From assembly GCF_001659605.2 (NCBI RefSeq), contig NC_035173.2:8243769-8307768 (forward strand): a stretch of DNA of 64,000 nt. The letters are read 5' to 3'. Source of the stretch: Manihot esculenta (Eukaryota; Streptophyta; Magnoliopsida; Malpighiales; Euphorbiaceae). Under the pieces are notes generated by a model. That model worked only from the letters and a program-made list of their open reading frames with translations, was not told where the DNA came from and made no database searches. A program made the translations under genes and the position numbers. The stretch's first letter is position 1. Every line of letters begins with the position of its first letter. This document shows, piece after piece, positions 37,491-52,434 of this stretch.

Positions 37491-38965
37491 AGATAAACAC
37501 AGACTAAATGGCTTTTGGTTTTCTTTGTTAGTGAAAGGGAATCTTAAGGTACTGCTTCAGAATAAATAGGAAAAGGTGGATGAGTTCCTGGATTGCATTA
37601 CTGCGGCAAAAAGGAATACTTCTTTTTCTAAAAAAATTGGCATGTCCTACGCATGCAACTAGTGTTGTAGATCATTCCTGATTTCTTCGTCAAAATTATA
37701 ATTAATTGTTTCAAGATGACTTGCTTCTCTTTTATTCCATAGCTGCTCTGGCCAGCTATTACAAGGACTTTTTTGTGCATTATGACAAGTAATCAAAGAA
37801 ATCTTGAAGCAATTAGGTTGCATGAAAAACTAGGTGGATGCTGGTAGATGATTAACTTATGGGAACTTTCTGAAAGGCACGTGTTCCAGGCATTCTTTGG
37901 GAAGCTACAGTGTTCAGTGCTGTCAAGTTGTTGATAAATCGCCATTAGAGGTTGCCTTAATTGCACGCTTGGCTGGGAAATCAAACAATGATGCTCTTGA
38001 AATTCAACTTGGCAGAAACTGGATTGTGGGTTCTTTGTAACCAAGCTTGAGGCTAAGGTTTCATCAGTACTTCTTCTTTGACATCATCGGAGGTTTATCG
38101 AAAAGCTACTTTATATTTTCAATAATATTTATTATTATCAATAAAATAATTTTTTATTTTTATTTGAACATTTTTTATATAATTAAATAATTTATAACTA
38201 AAAAATATATTCAATATAAATCAAATATTATTTATAATCATTATAATTTATGTTCATACATATAAAGAATGCTTAAAATATTATTAGAGACTCGTAACAT
38301 AAAAGCAATGGTTCTAATAATTGCTCTGTTGTTTTATAGTAATCCCATGGATCATGTTCACAGGAAAGATCTTCTAGAAGAAGTTCCAACCGTTAGCTAG
38401 CTGATATCAGAAATCATAGCACAACAAATACAAATTCACCATCATGTAATAAATAGAGTAAATGGAATTACAAGGCTTATTCTGTGTCAAATAACAATAC
38501 TCGAGCAAATGAGTACAGCTGAAGAAATTTAAAACTAAACCAGTTAATGTATTATTAGTAACCCATAGAAGCTTTTTTTTTTTTTTTTAAGTTTATTTTG
38601 ATCTGACTGGTTCTCAAACCAAGAACTTATAGCCTTCAAGATAACTCCAGTACCACTAATCTAAAACTCATTTGTTTCTTAATTGAGGAAGATGTCCTAA
38701 ATGAATAGCATCTTAATTTGGCAGAATGTAGTTTTATCCTTATCTCAAACTCTTCCTAAGATCACTATTCCTTCCCCACATCATTAAATCAATGAGCACC
38801 ACATTTTACAATAAAAACTCGATAGCCAACATAAAAATTTGAGCCTCCCACTCAAAACATCAAAGATTTTCCACAAACATATATATCTATATCCACGGTG
38901 ACAAACGCGGCGTCGCGTTGTGGAGGGGAGCATCCAACAGCGGCCATCCAACAGCGGCAGTGGCA
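37491..38965. other. 3' region of the DSP gene and spacer
   Basis: The 3' UTR probably occupies part of 37491-38100. No second gene was recognised; open stretches on the minus strand (37793-38044, 38784-38972) show no known motif. Confidence 0.45.
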
Positions 38966-39540
38966 GTGTCATAGTGTCACGGCTTGAGATTTTAGCACTT
39001 ATTTGAAATTATGCCGCACTTGATTTGAATTTTTTTCAAATTAAGTCGGCCTGAAAAATCACTTAGTAATATGTAATAATAAGCAATCATGTTAGCTGAG
39101 ATTATATTAGCAAATAACGAAATTAACAAGCAACATATACTCATAAACCTCATAAGAGGTTTCAGAGAAACAATTGGATTTGAGAATTCATGAACATGAT
39201 ACTTATTTTATTCTATGGACAAAATAATAACTATACATTATCATCCACACAATCATTACAATAATCCTTATCTCTCTTGTAGGCCGTGGAATGGTCTACA
39301 AGGAGTGAAGGACAACTCAAAAACTCCGTATGCCTACGGTAGTGAACTGGACCAAACTCTTGCTGGTAGCCAATTAGGTCTTAGAAACAAATAGATTTAT
39401 GGCAGGAGGAGACATCAACATGTCTCAAATGATATACCCTAGTATCGAGCGATTTTTAAAACTGACTTGGCTTGAAAACGTTCAAATCAAGTGTCACACG
39501 ATCCCAAATGAGTGCCAAAATATGAGCCCGTGACACTTGA
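38966..39540. repeat. Inverted repeat arms (about 80 bp) around 39 kb
   Basis: 38966-39052 and the reverse complement of 39461-39540 share AGTGTCA, GTGTCACGG-CT, ATTTTAGCACTTATTTG (or close), CACTTGATTTGAA and AAGTC-G. This could mark the ends of a small DNA element, or an inverted duplication of an internal segment of the LTR-like element next to it. Confidence 0.6.
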
Positions 39541-39838
39541 TACCAAATAAAAGAAGTGAACAAAAGAATTCATGAACATGCTACTTATTTTATTCTAGGG
39601 GCAAAATAATACTTATATTATCATCAACATAATCGTTACAATAATTTACCTCCCTCGTAGACAGGAGGACGGTCTATAAGGAATAAAAGTACAACTCAGA
39701 AACTCCATAGGCCTATAGTAGCCAACTGGGCACAGTTCTTGCTAGTGGTCAACTAGTCACTTCCCCTAAAGAGTTTTAGGAATAAAATGAATTGTGGTAA
39801 GAGGAGACATTAATATGTTTGAAGTGACACCACCCTAA
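39182..39838 (-). mobile_element. Possible TRIM element: two LTR-like direct repeats
   Basis: 39182-39443 and 39567-39838 are collinear direct copies of about 265 bp. They share GAATTCATGAACATG, ACTTATTTTATTCTA, ACAATAAT, TAGTA or TAGTAGCCAA and GAGGAGACAT blocks. The 123 bp between them contains, on the minus strand just inside the right copy, TTTGGTATCAAGTG, which resembles the TGGTATCAGAGC primer site for initiator tRNA-Met. This layout fits a terminal-repeat retrotransposon in miniature on the minus strand, with no coding capacity. A plain tandem duplication is the alternative. Confidence 0.5.
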
Positions 39839-40839
39839 TAAATACATAAAAATGAATTACAACAAATTGTCCCGATCCTTAATTTCCTACTAATTTATCA
39901 TAATATTTTTTTCCAAAACTCTAATGTTGAAAAATTACAGTTTTAATCCCTGAAAACTCTATGCTCTTGACATAGCAGCGGCAGTATCGATCAACAACAT
40001 CTAATAGCATCGCAACATCCAACAGTAGCAACATTGCAGCGGCCAGCAGTTGCAATGATAATATCCAACGACAGAAGCTTGGGAGAGGAGAGGAGAGGAA
40101 AGCGAGTGCGGCTGAAAATTTTAAAAATGAAAGAGATGTGTTAGGGTTCTTTTTGTTTATGTATTCTTTAACTTTTTTGACGAGTTAGCAACGAAAGCTA
40201 ATTTTTTAAAAATCTATCGAAAATATATCATTGTTAAGTCGTTGCTGATTCCATTGCTAATATTTATTTTTGATGGAAATAATTTTTGTCGCTAAAGGCA
40301 TCGCTGGTAATATGCCTTTTTTTTATGGTGAAAGTAGCAAATTAAAAAAAAAGTTACAAATTTAATAATAAAATAATATTTATTTAGGTAAATTAAAAAA
40401 TACATAGGTTTATTATAAATATTAGGAAATATTAAATTAGATTAATCCTAAATAAAATATTGTCATGTATTCATTTAAATTTATTAAATAAATTTGTAAA
40501 TTTTATATCACATTTTAAAGTATTGCAAAAAATTTAATTATTTAACGTAATTTAACAACTTCTACGATGATATTATGCAAAAATATACCATTTTTGTGAA
40601 ATAGTAAATTATAAAACTTTTTTACAGATTTAATTGAAATATAATATCAGGTAGGGGAGGGGACGATTATTCTCAAAAAGGAGATGATTGTACTCCAAAT
40701 AATAAAAAGAAGTAGGATTGGATAAAAAAATTTAAATATTTACATTTATTCATATTTATATTCAATTCTTTAAATTTGAAAGTATAACATCAAACCTTTC
40801 CAATTTACCATAATTACAAAAAAATTAAATTGAATATGA

Positions 40840-41330
40840 AAAATTAATGATAAATTATAATATAATTCTTAAAATTTATGTTATTAATAAAATATATAAT
40901 TCATTAATTTAAATTTTGTATTGAAAATAAACATAATTTGTATTTATTATATATAATATTAAATATATTATATTGAATAAATATTTATTATAAATAAATT
41001 TTTATTATATAAAACATCACATATGAATAACATATATATAAATATTTCACTGACTTATGTGTATATTTTTTATATTTGAAAAACTTTACTTTCTATAAAT
41101 AATATTTTAAATAAAATAAAATATTATATATTTTAAATTATAATTCTTTTTTATATTTTAAGTTTTTATTAATATTTTCTATTTCCAATGAATAATAAGA
41201 TTAATAAAAATTGATATTGTTATAATAAAAATATATATTTAAAAATTATTTTATTATTAAAATAAAATTTTAAAAACTATATTATAATTTACCATTCATT
41301 TATACAAATTCAATTTAATTATTTTATCAA
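40840..41330. repeat. AT-rich dispersed repeat, copy 1
   Basis: The segment has a second copy at 46500-46945 in the same orientation. Shared blocks in order include ATTAAATATATTATATT-AA, AATATTTATTATAAATAAAT, ATTATATAAAACATCA, AAAATTATTTTATTATT and ATACAAATTCAATTTA or similar. No coding function is visible. Confidence 0.8.
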
Positions 41331-42489
41331 TAATTATATCTAACATTTAAAATGTCGGATATAATTATAAATTATTATAAATAATTAAACATAGAAAATA
41401 TATAATATTTTGATTTTGTGTTATTTTAATAAAAAATTAATTATTAGAATCTACTAATTCATTATGAGATGGTGCAATGCAACCTAATATCCCACCCCTC
41501 TCTATGTATTGGTGAAGCTCAGTATATTCACATACACACACACACTCACTCTTAAAGCCAATGATTATGCCAAGTGTCAATTCATCTGCAACACCCACCA
41601 TATCAAATGATTGTTTAAACAAATAATTTAAATCTTGATGTCTTGCCTATTCAATTGTCTCCTACGCAGCACCTTACAAAACTTGTGGCTCAGATTTTGT
41701 GTGATGTTTTCTTTAGATGTATCAATTTAATTTTTAAAAAATTGCAATTTTCTTTAGAATTACTCATTTATATTTAATTAATTAATTAATTAAAATATAT
41801 TTAAAATTTTTGTGGCAGTGATTACTCAGTTAGGAAAGAGATAATGAATGTCTCTTAGAAATTGCCATCACTACTGTTAGAGACTCTAATGGCTATCGTC
41901 CATCGCCGCTGTCACCACCGCAGCCGCCACCATTACCATTATTACCATCACTGATCATTGTAATAATGACCACTTCTTACTATTATAAATAAATTTAATT
42001 TATTTCTTACTATTATAAATAAATTTAATATTAAAATAAATGATTAATTATATTGTATTGAATATAAAAATAAATTTCTCAGTAAATTTATTTTGTACTT
42101 ATAAAAAGAATAATATTTAAAATTTAATAAATTAAAGAATAAAATTTACAAATTATATTACTAATTAAGTCGCTATTAGGTAAATTTTTTTTTTTGAGAT
42201 AAGAGAAAAATGGTTTTACTTCTTAAAAATTAATTTGAAAATATAAAATAAATAAGGGTTTTATGCATTTCTTAAAAGTTTCAGCTTTTTTAGTCTACTA
42301 ACTCAACCAAATAAGACGTATTGAATATGTCTAGTAATTAATAATAATTAAAATACACTCTTACTATAATATTCTAAGATTTGAATGATTATAGAAAGTT
42401 TTTATTTTAAAATGCAAATTTTATTAGTCCAGTGAGCTAAGTATACAATTAAAAAATTTTAAGTTCAAAACAGAAATATATATCTAATC

Positions 42490-42625
42490 TCAAAGTTCAA
42501 CCCTTACATTAATCAAAAACTCTAAATCGGTGCGGCCTATAATTAACATCATCAATATCCCTACATAGACTAACAACTCTAGATCGATGCGGCCTATAAC
42601 TAACACCATCAATATCATCACTATT
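42490..42625. repeat. Tandem duplication of about 65 bp
   Basis: AACTCTAAATCGGTGCGGCC and AACTCTAGATCGATGCGGCC begin two copies; both continue TATAA-TAACA-CATCAATAT. Function unknown. Confidence 0.8.
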
Positions 42626-43939
42626 TTTATTTATGCTCCAACTAAAGAGAAAGAAGTATAAAAAATTTGACCGATCGATATGTTTAAAATAATAAAAAAT
42701 AAAAAAATATTAAAATAGAGATATACACAACCTAACACCCAAAAGAGTAAAGTCAGAAATTACAAACAAACAAAAAACTACCATGCAAAACCTTCGATCA
42801 TCAAACCAAACATCTAAAAAACCACGGCAGATAAGAAGTTGAAGTATCGGCATATCAAACACATTCACAAGAAGAGGACATGATAGAGCTTATAGTCTCT
42901 CAAGGACCAACAAAAGTGGTAGTAGCGCAGTTCGCGAAATGTCATTTTTAACCAACAGTAGCCCTTTCCTCAAGCAGGAACAAAATGATAAAAAAAAAAT
43001 CAAAATCATACAAAAAGAATAAATTCAAATTCAAAAAGTCTCTAAACAACACCAATCAATAAAAGAAGAGGCAAAATTATATATTGCATAATGAAAATGA
43101 AAATCTAAAATCGAATCTCTCTCTCATCCACACCAACAAAACCCTAATTCATAAAAAATTCAAGATACACTTTTATTTATTGTTTGATAAATTGATTAGT
43201 CTTAAAATAAGACAGTTTTATATAATATTGGAATGAAAAATTGATTACGGATCTTCATATAACCCCCTCATATGATTAGGAAAGCAATTAAAAAAATTCA
43301 ATCATTGTCTATAATGCTACTTAGAACACTTAGGTTTGGTTTATTTATCACCAGAATATATAAGAATTAAAATAAATAAATTTATCAAGAAACTACTTTG
43401 ATTTAAAAGTTTAAATTTATAAGTTAGTATGCTAAGATTAATTTTATATTTTTTTAAAACTTTTTAATCTGAATATTATATTTGCAAGTGACGAATGATT
43501 TTGGTCTACTTTCGGTAAAGTAAACTTTTTATGGAGATTTTCTTCTAGCCAGATACAAGATTTGTCTATGGAAAAATTGAAAAAACAATAGAATACACAG
43601 GAAATATAATTTATTTTCTAATTAATCTTAATATTATAAAATAAACACTTCAATCATTTAATTCCTACTTTTTAGAATTTTTTTCTTAGAACTAACAACT
43701 TGCACAGTGAGACAAAGCTTTTTCTTAGAAAAAAAAAAAATCTTATTATTATATAATTTTCTACAGAGAACAAACTGATGACTTAGACTATATCAAGCAA
43801 GCACATGCCATTCTTTTCTTTCATTTTATTTTATTTTTCTCTTTCAATAACTCACCCTAATAATAATAATAATTATAATAAATAAAATACTCTCAATCCT
43901 CTCTTTAATTTCCTCTAAAAACAACCTATAATTAATTAC

Positions 43940-46499
<2,560 letters not shown>

Positions 46500-46945
46500 C
46501 TATTTTAACACATAATTTAAATATATTTTATATTTATTATATGTAATATTAAATATATTATATTTAATAAATATTTATTATAAATAAATTTATATTATAT
46601 AAAACATCATATATAAATAATATATATATATTAAAATATTTTACTAATATTTATACTCAATATTATAAATTATGTATATATTTTTTATATTTGAAAAACT
46701 TCACTTTTTATTAATAATATTTTAAATTGTAAAATTTTAATTTTTTTTCATATTTAAGTTTTTATTAATATTTATGATATTAGATAAAAGTGAAAACTCA
46801 AAGTAAATAGTGAGATTAATTAAAAATAATATTATTATAAAATATAAATATATTTAAAAATTATTTTATTATTCAAATAGAACTCTGGAAACTATACTGT
46901 AACCTATCATTAATCTATATAAATTCAATTTAGTTTTTTTTAATT
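46500..46945. repeat. AT-rich dispersed repeat, copy 2
   Basis: Same orientation and block order as 40840-41330, with substitutions and small gaps. The two copies flank the ACO gene region at a distance of about 5.6 kb. Confidence 0.8.
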
Positions 46946-48483
46946 ATAATTGTGATAAATTAAAAAAATTTTGATGTATGTTATCACATTTATTTTTCTT
47001 CAATTTTATTTAAAAAATTTTTATGTATAAATTTTTTTATTTAATCTATTATTCATAAATTTCTTTTATTTATATATTTTTTAATTTATTTTTTAATATT
47101 CTTATTTTAGCCAATTCCATCATTAACTTTTTACTAACAAAATTGGAATTAAAAGTGCTTTACTAACGAAATTGTATTATATGATATCGCAAGATTTTGA
47201 TTATGTGAAGGTTACCCATATTTGGTGTGAAGCTAATTGGAATGCTATTGTTTTTGCTGGTTTTATTTCTCTCGTATTCCATATTAGCGACTAATATTCG
47301 ATTTAAATTAAAAAAATTAATAAAATTAAATTAATTTAAAATTTTAATTTAATTATTATTTTATCAGTTAAATTCAATTTTTATTTTTAATTTTTTATTA
47401 TTATTTTAATTTAATTTAATTTTAATCAGAAAAATTGATAAAATCAAATTATTTATTATCTCAATAATATATTATTATTATTTATATATTTTAATTATTA
47501 TTATAAGTCTATAATAATAATTTAAAAATCATTATATCTTGTCTCTATTATTATATTAATAAGACAATAATATTTTTTATAATGAATAAAAAATATAATT
47601 TTTTTTTGAAATAAAAATAAAAAATATAGTTAAAATTATAATTTTATTAAATATAAAATAAATTTTTAATTAAAATATATTATTATATACTATTAAAAAA
47701 TTTTATAATAATTTTTAAAATATTTTTATTTAAATTTTAAAATGTAGTAGTGATTATTAATGTATTTGAACAATCTATTTTTATTTTTATTTTAAAAAAT
47801 ATATTTTTATTAATTTAAAATAATATAAAAAAATCATATCAATTACGATAATAAATATTGATTTTTTAAATGGATAAATATTGATTTAATGGAATGAATT
47901 CTCATTAAAAAAATAATTATAGTTAAATAAAACCATGTAATTTGCGGCATCAGGTTAATAATTTAGATGGATATCAAATTTAAATTACCAGTAATTTTAT
48001 CCATTTAATATCAAATGCTTTTCACTTGTCAACTCCGTAGAAAATTCAAGAACTTATAATTTGTGGGTTTTTGAAATAAGGAAAGGCAAAAATTACTCAA
48101 ATTGTATTATTAGATAACAAATAAAGAAATCAAATCAATTTTTTTTTATTTAAATCACTTTATTGTAGATTATACCTTACTCTAATTAGCAAATTCTCGT
48201 ATATTTTCTAATAAATTGTATACTAAAATTATGACTTATTGTGGAATGTTTATCCCCGTACGTACTTAATAAGAAAAATAATAATAAAAGAAAACTTCTT
48301 TTTTCAAATTCAATCTCTTCATAATAATAAACTTCTACATATAAATTATTTATTCAAAAGTGGAAATTTTGTAATTTTGCCATTTGCTAACATGAGATCC
48401 AGAATTTGCTTACTTATTGCTTCAATTAATCAATACTACTTCTTACTTATGATTCTTAGTTTTTTCTACTTATTAATTATTTT
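46946..48483. other. AT-rich spacer
   Basis: No gene recognised. Around 47285-47470 there is weak similarity to the palindromic elements at 23 and 27 kb. Confidence 0.5.
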
Positions 48484-48488
48484 TAATT

Positions 48489-48660
48489 TGTAGAAATATA
48501 ATATTTTGTCACATTTCACGATAAATATTACAATCTATTTATACATGAGAGACAATATCTAAACATGAAGGGAAATCAAGTCTATAATTTAAGTAACTAA
48601 CCCATCTATCAATATTTATTTCCTATATTAGCATATTTACTTCCTATATAACCTGTAATA
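48489..48660 (-). repeat. Copia 3' LTR
   Basis: It begins TGTAGAAATATAATATTTTG and ends ACCTGTAATA, where the other LTR ends ACCTGTAACA, so the terminal CA has decayed to TA. It lacks a stretch of about 16 bp (around ATACAATCCCTAAA) that the right LTR has. Confidence 0.93.
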
Positions 48661-48671
48661 TTTCCTCTCAA
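48661..48671 (-). other. Copia polypurine tract
   Basis: On the minus strand TTGAGAGGAAA directly precedes the 3' LTR. It overlaps the end of the pol frame (stop at 48668-48670). Confidence 0.8.
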
Positions 48672-51600
48672 GTTGGATCATAGATATTTATCATGCTCAA
48701 CTTGTTAGAAAAATATTCTATTTGAGGCCCATTTAAAGTTTTAATGAATAGATCACCCAATTGCTTTCATGTCTTCACATAACTGATGGAGATTAAATTT
48801 TCTTAAATTTTCTCACGGATGAAATGACAGTCAACTTCAATATGTTTAGTCCGTTCATGGTATACTGGATTGTAAGCAATGTGAAGAGCAGTCTGATTAT
48901 CACACCAAAGTTTTGCGGGTAATGCAACATCCATACCAACTTCATTCAGTAGATAATTTATCCACAAAATCTCACAAGTCGATTGAGTCATGGTCCTATA
49001 TTCTGACTCGGCACTGGATCTGGATACCACATTTTGCTTGTTACTTTTTCAAGACACTAGGTTTCCTCCAACAAATACACAGTAGCCTGTAGTCGACCTT
49101 CTATCACTTTTGGATCCCGCCCAATCAGCATCAGAAAAACACTCAAGTGCAGTATGTCCATGATCTCTATAGAGTATACCAAGCCCAGGAGTCCCTTTTA
49201 GATAACATAGAATTTGTTCTAGAGCAGTCCAATGTTTCACCGTAGGTGCAGACATGAACTGGGTTACAACACTTACTGCAAAAGCAATATCTAGCCGAGT
49301 CATTACCATAAGGTAGTTCAGCTTTTCAACTAACCTCATGTACCTCTCTGGATCATCATAAGGGTCTCCGTTATCTTTTGTAAGACATATATTAGGAATC
49401 ATTGGTGTGCTACATGGTTTAGCTCCCATCTTTTCAGTTTTTGTAAGTAAGTCAAGGACATACTTCCTTTGAGACAGGAAAATTTCCTTTTTACTCCTCA
49501 AGACTTCGACTCCTAAGAAATATTTAAGCTGACCCAAGTCTTTGGTATGAAAACTCACATGCAAGTGGTTTTTGAGATAAGAGATCCCTGTACTATCATT
49601 TCCTGTAATGACAATATCATCAACATATACAACAAGGAGAATAATACCAATATCTGAATTTCTATAGAAGACTGAATGGTCACATTTGCTTTTTTTCAAC
49701 CCAAATTTTTGAACAACTTCATTGAACTTTTCAAACCATTCACGGGGACTCTGCTTCAAACCATACAAAGATTTCTTCAAATGGCAGACTTTTCCATACT
49801 CCCCTTGAGCAACAAACCCTGGTGGTTGCTCCATATACACCTCCTCTTGGAGGTCACCATGTAAAAATGCATTCTTGATATCTAATTGGTATAAAGGCCA
49901 ATGCTGAGAAGCAGCTAGGGAGATGAACAAGCGAACTGAGGTCATTTTTGCCACAGGAGAAAAAGTATTAGAATAGTCAACGCCATAGGTTTGGGCATAA
50001 CCTTTGGCGACAAGACGGGCCTTAAGCCTCGCTATGGAGCCATCTGGATTGACTTTGACGGCAAAAACCCATTTACAGCCCACAGCCTTTTTGCCAGAGG
50101 GTAAATCAACTAGTTTCCAAGTATGATTTTTATCTAGAGTCTTGATCTCCTCAAACATTGCATCACGCCATCTAGAATGAGTCAGGGCCTCTTTAACTGT
50201 CTTAGGCAAAGAAATGGAATCTAGAGAGACAATTAAGGAGGTAGAAGAAGGAAACAGGTGATCATAAGACAGAAAATTAGCAACAGAATAGATAGATTTA
50301 CATTGTCATTTACCTTTACGAAGACTAATAGGGAGGTCAAGGTCAGTCGGTGGTGGATCTAATGGTGAAGAAGATTTTGGTGCAGGACATGTACCATCAG
50401 GTACTAGTCTCTGAGAGTAAACTTGAACAACTGACGGATTAACAAGAGGCTGAGTATTAGGGAAATTATTACCATCAGATTGTGCAGCAGAAGGCATACT
50501 CGAAGAGGTCCCACCATCAGATATGATTCTATAGATGAGCCACTTATCATCATCCTCTTGATTAGAAGAGATTTGTGCAACAGGATAAAAATGAACTTTT
50601 TCGAAAAAGACTATATCTATTGAGACCAGATATTTGTTGAGGTCTGGAGAGTAACAACGATACCCCTTCTGAAGGCGAGAATATCCCAAGAAAACACACT
50701 TCAAAACTTTAGGATCAAGTTTAGTCACATGAGGTCTGACATCCCGAACATAGCAAGTACTGCCAAACAGTCGTGGTTCGAGAGGAAATAATATCTTCTT
50801 AGAAAAGAGGAAATTATAAGGAGTATTACTGTTTAGTACTATGGAGGACATGCGATTAATGAGAAAGCATGCAATAGAGACAGCATTAGCCCAAAATTGT
50901 TTAGAAACTTGCATTTGAAACAATAGAGCTCTAGCAGTCTCAAGAAGATGTCGATTCTTCCTTTCAGCTACCCCATTTTGAGCGGATGTATCAACACATG
51001 ACGATTGGTGAAGAATACCATGTTGAGTCATATAAGCCTATAATGATTATGACATATATGCTTTAGCATTATCGCTCCGTAAAATTTTCACAGGAACATT
51101 AAATTGAGTCCTGATTTCAGCACAAAAAGCAGAAAAATGAGAAAACACTTCTGAACGATGCTTTATAAAATAAATTCAAGTCATTCTAGAGTAATCATCC
51201 ACAAAAGTGATAAAATATCTTAATCTAGTCTTAGATCCAACTGGACATAGGTCCCAAACATCTGAATGAACTAATTCAAAAGCAGACTCAGCTCGTTTAT
51301 TGACTCTAGGACTTAAAGAGATTCGATGATGTTTTGCAAAATGACATGACTCACATTCTAGTAAAGATACTTTATGAAATTGAGGGCATAACTTCTTCAA
51401 AACCGATAACGAAGGGTGTCCCAACCGACAATGTGCTTCAAATGGAGACACGACACTGGAGCAGGCAACAGGCTGAGGCACCCATGCATCCAAAATGTAG
51501 AGACTCTCAGATACATGTCCTTTACCAATAATTTGCTTCGTCACAAGATCCTGAATGAGACAATGATCAGGAAAAAAGAAAACACAACAATTTAGGTCTT

Positions 51601-52135
51601 TGGTAAGTTTACTCACAGAGATTAAATTAAATGTAAGATTAGGTAAACTTAGCACAGATGATAGGGTAATAGAAGGAGTAGGTTTAACAGTCTCAGAACT
51701 CTCAACATTATAAATTGACCTATCAGCTATAACAATAGGAGAATGTGTTTTATGAGATTGAAAGCTAGTAAAAATATGAGGATTACCTGTCATGTGATCT
51801 GTAGCACCCGAATCCATGACCCATTTATGTGAAGAGGAAATAAGACACGTTTTACCTGACTCAGTTGCTACTGAAGACGTTGGGATAATTTTAATAATAT
51901 GGATTTTATTGTCAAAAACCATTTCAACCAAAACTCTATATTCCTTTACCTTCAAACAAATTAAAGGAAGATAACCAACACCTAAACAGCAAATGAACCA
52001 CAGATCTGCCAAGCGGGTTGCAAGGCAACTAAACGCCTCCACCCAACACCTAAACGGCAAATGAACCACAGATCTGACAAGCGGATTGTAAGGCAACTTC
52101 GGCGTATTCTCCAGGTGGACGATGAGAAACAAATA
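48668..52135 (-). pseudogene. Copia pol polyprotein with seven in-frame stops
   Basis: One reading frame on the minus strand covers the whole of pol. In order: protease with WVMDSGATDHMTG (about 51830), the GAG-pre-integrase motif HCRLGHPSLSVLKKL, and integrase beginning FELVHSDVWDL with the later catalytic residues in LRSDNA and NGVAERKNRH. Then come RT (LDIKNAFLHGDL, SLYGLKQSPREWF, and the catalytic VVYVDDIVITG) and RNase H (ECFSDADWAGS, SSAESEYR, WCDNQTALH, HERTKHIEVDCHF). Stops interrupt at 51176, 51047, 51038, 50306, 49049, 48803 and 48767; the natural stop is at 48668-48670. I found no frameshift. No ATG opens the frame near 52135, which fits loss of gag. Confidence 0.92.
51976..52097. 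repeat. 54-bp direct repeat in the Copia 5' interior
   Basis: Copies at 51976-52029 and 52044-52097 start CAACACCTAAAC-GCAAATG and end GCGG-TTG-AAGGCAAC. The repeat lies where gag should have been. Confidence 0.9.
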
Positions 52136-52229
52136 TTACCTTAGATGGGTAACACAAAAGAACAAGAGTCCTAAGTCTCCAAAAATTTTAAAACTTGACG
52201 AGACAAAAAAATAAATCTCTATGAGAATA

Positions 52230-52241
52230 GCTCTGATACTA
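52230..52241 (-). other. Copia primer-binding site
   Basis: The minus strand reads TAGTATCAGAGC next to the 5' LTR, one base different from TGGTATCAGAGC, the complement of the initiator tRNA-Met 3' end used by most plant Copia elements. Confidence 0.9.
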
Positions 52242-52429
52242 TGTAGAAATATAATATTTTGTTATATTTTACAATAGATATTACAACCTATTTATACATG
52301 AGAGATAGTATCTAAACAGAAAGGAAAATTAAACCTATAATTATACAATCCCTAAAATTAAGTAACTAACCCATCTATCAATATTTATTTTCTATATTAA
52401 CATATTTATTTCCTATATAACCTGTAACA
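52242..52429 (-). repeat. Copia 5' LTR
   Basis: 188 bp with intact TG..CA ends on the plus strand. It matches 48489-48660 throughout except one extra stretch and scattered substitutions. Confidence 0.95.
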
Positions 52430-52434
52430 TAATT

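Larger units (their letters stand above)
39839..43939. other. AT-rich spacer between DSP and ACO genes
   Basis: No protein-coding gene was found. A GC-richer spot of CCG/CCA/ATT triplets (about 41890-41955) and a repeated TTCTTACTATTATAAATAAA (about 41970 and 42000) are visible. The 42400-43200 part looks like a decayed transposon but cannot be named. Confidence 0.5.
48489..52429 (-). mobile_element. Ty1/Copia LTR retrotransposon, gag-less, with target duplication
   Basis: Two short LTRs (48489-48660 and 52242-52429) bound a 3.6-kb interior read on the minus strand. A perfect 5-bp duplication TAATT lies on both sides (48484-48488 and 52430-52434), so both borders are original. The primer-binding site is next to the right LTR and the polypurine tract next to the left LTR, agreeing with minus orientation. 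Domain order protease, integrase, RT, RNase H is that of Copia. The gag gene is missing: the protease begins only a few hundred bases after the primer site. The total of 3.9 kb is shorter than the usual 5 kb or so. Confidence 0.95.

Noticed and set aside
38966..39540. Inverted repeat as a clear MITE
   Set aside because: The arms are about 80 bp and good, but one arm overlaps the interior of the TRIM-like pair and no target duplication was found, so I list it only as a repeat.
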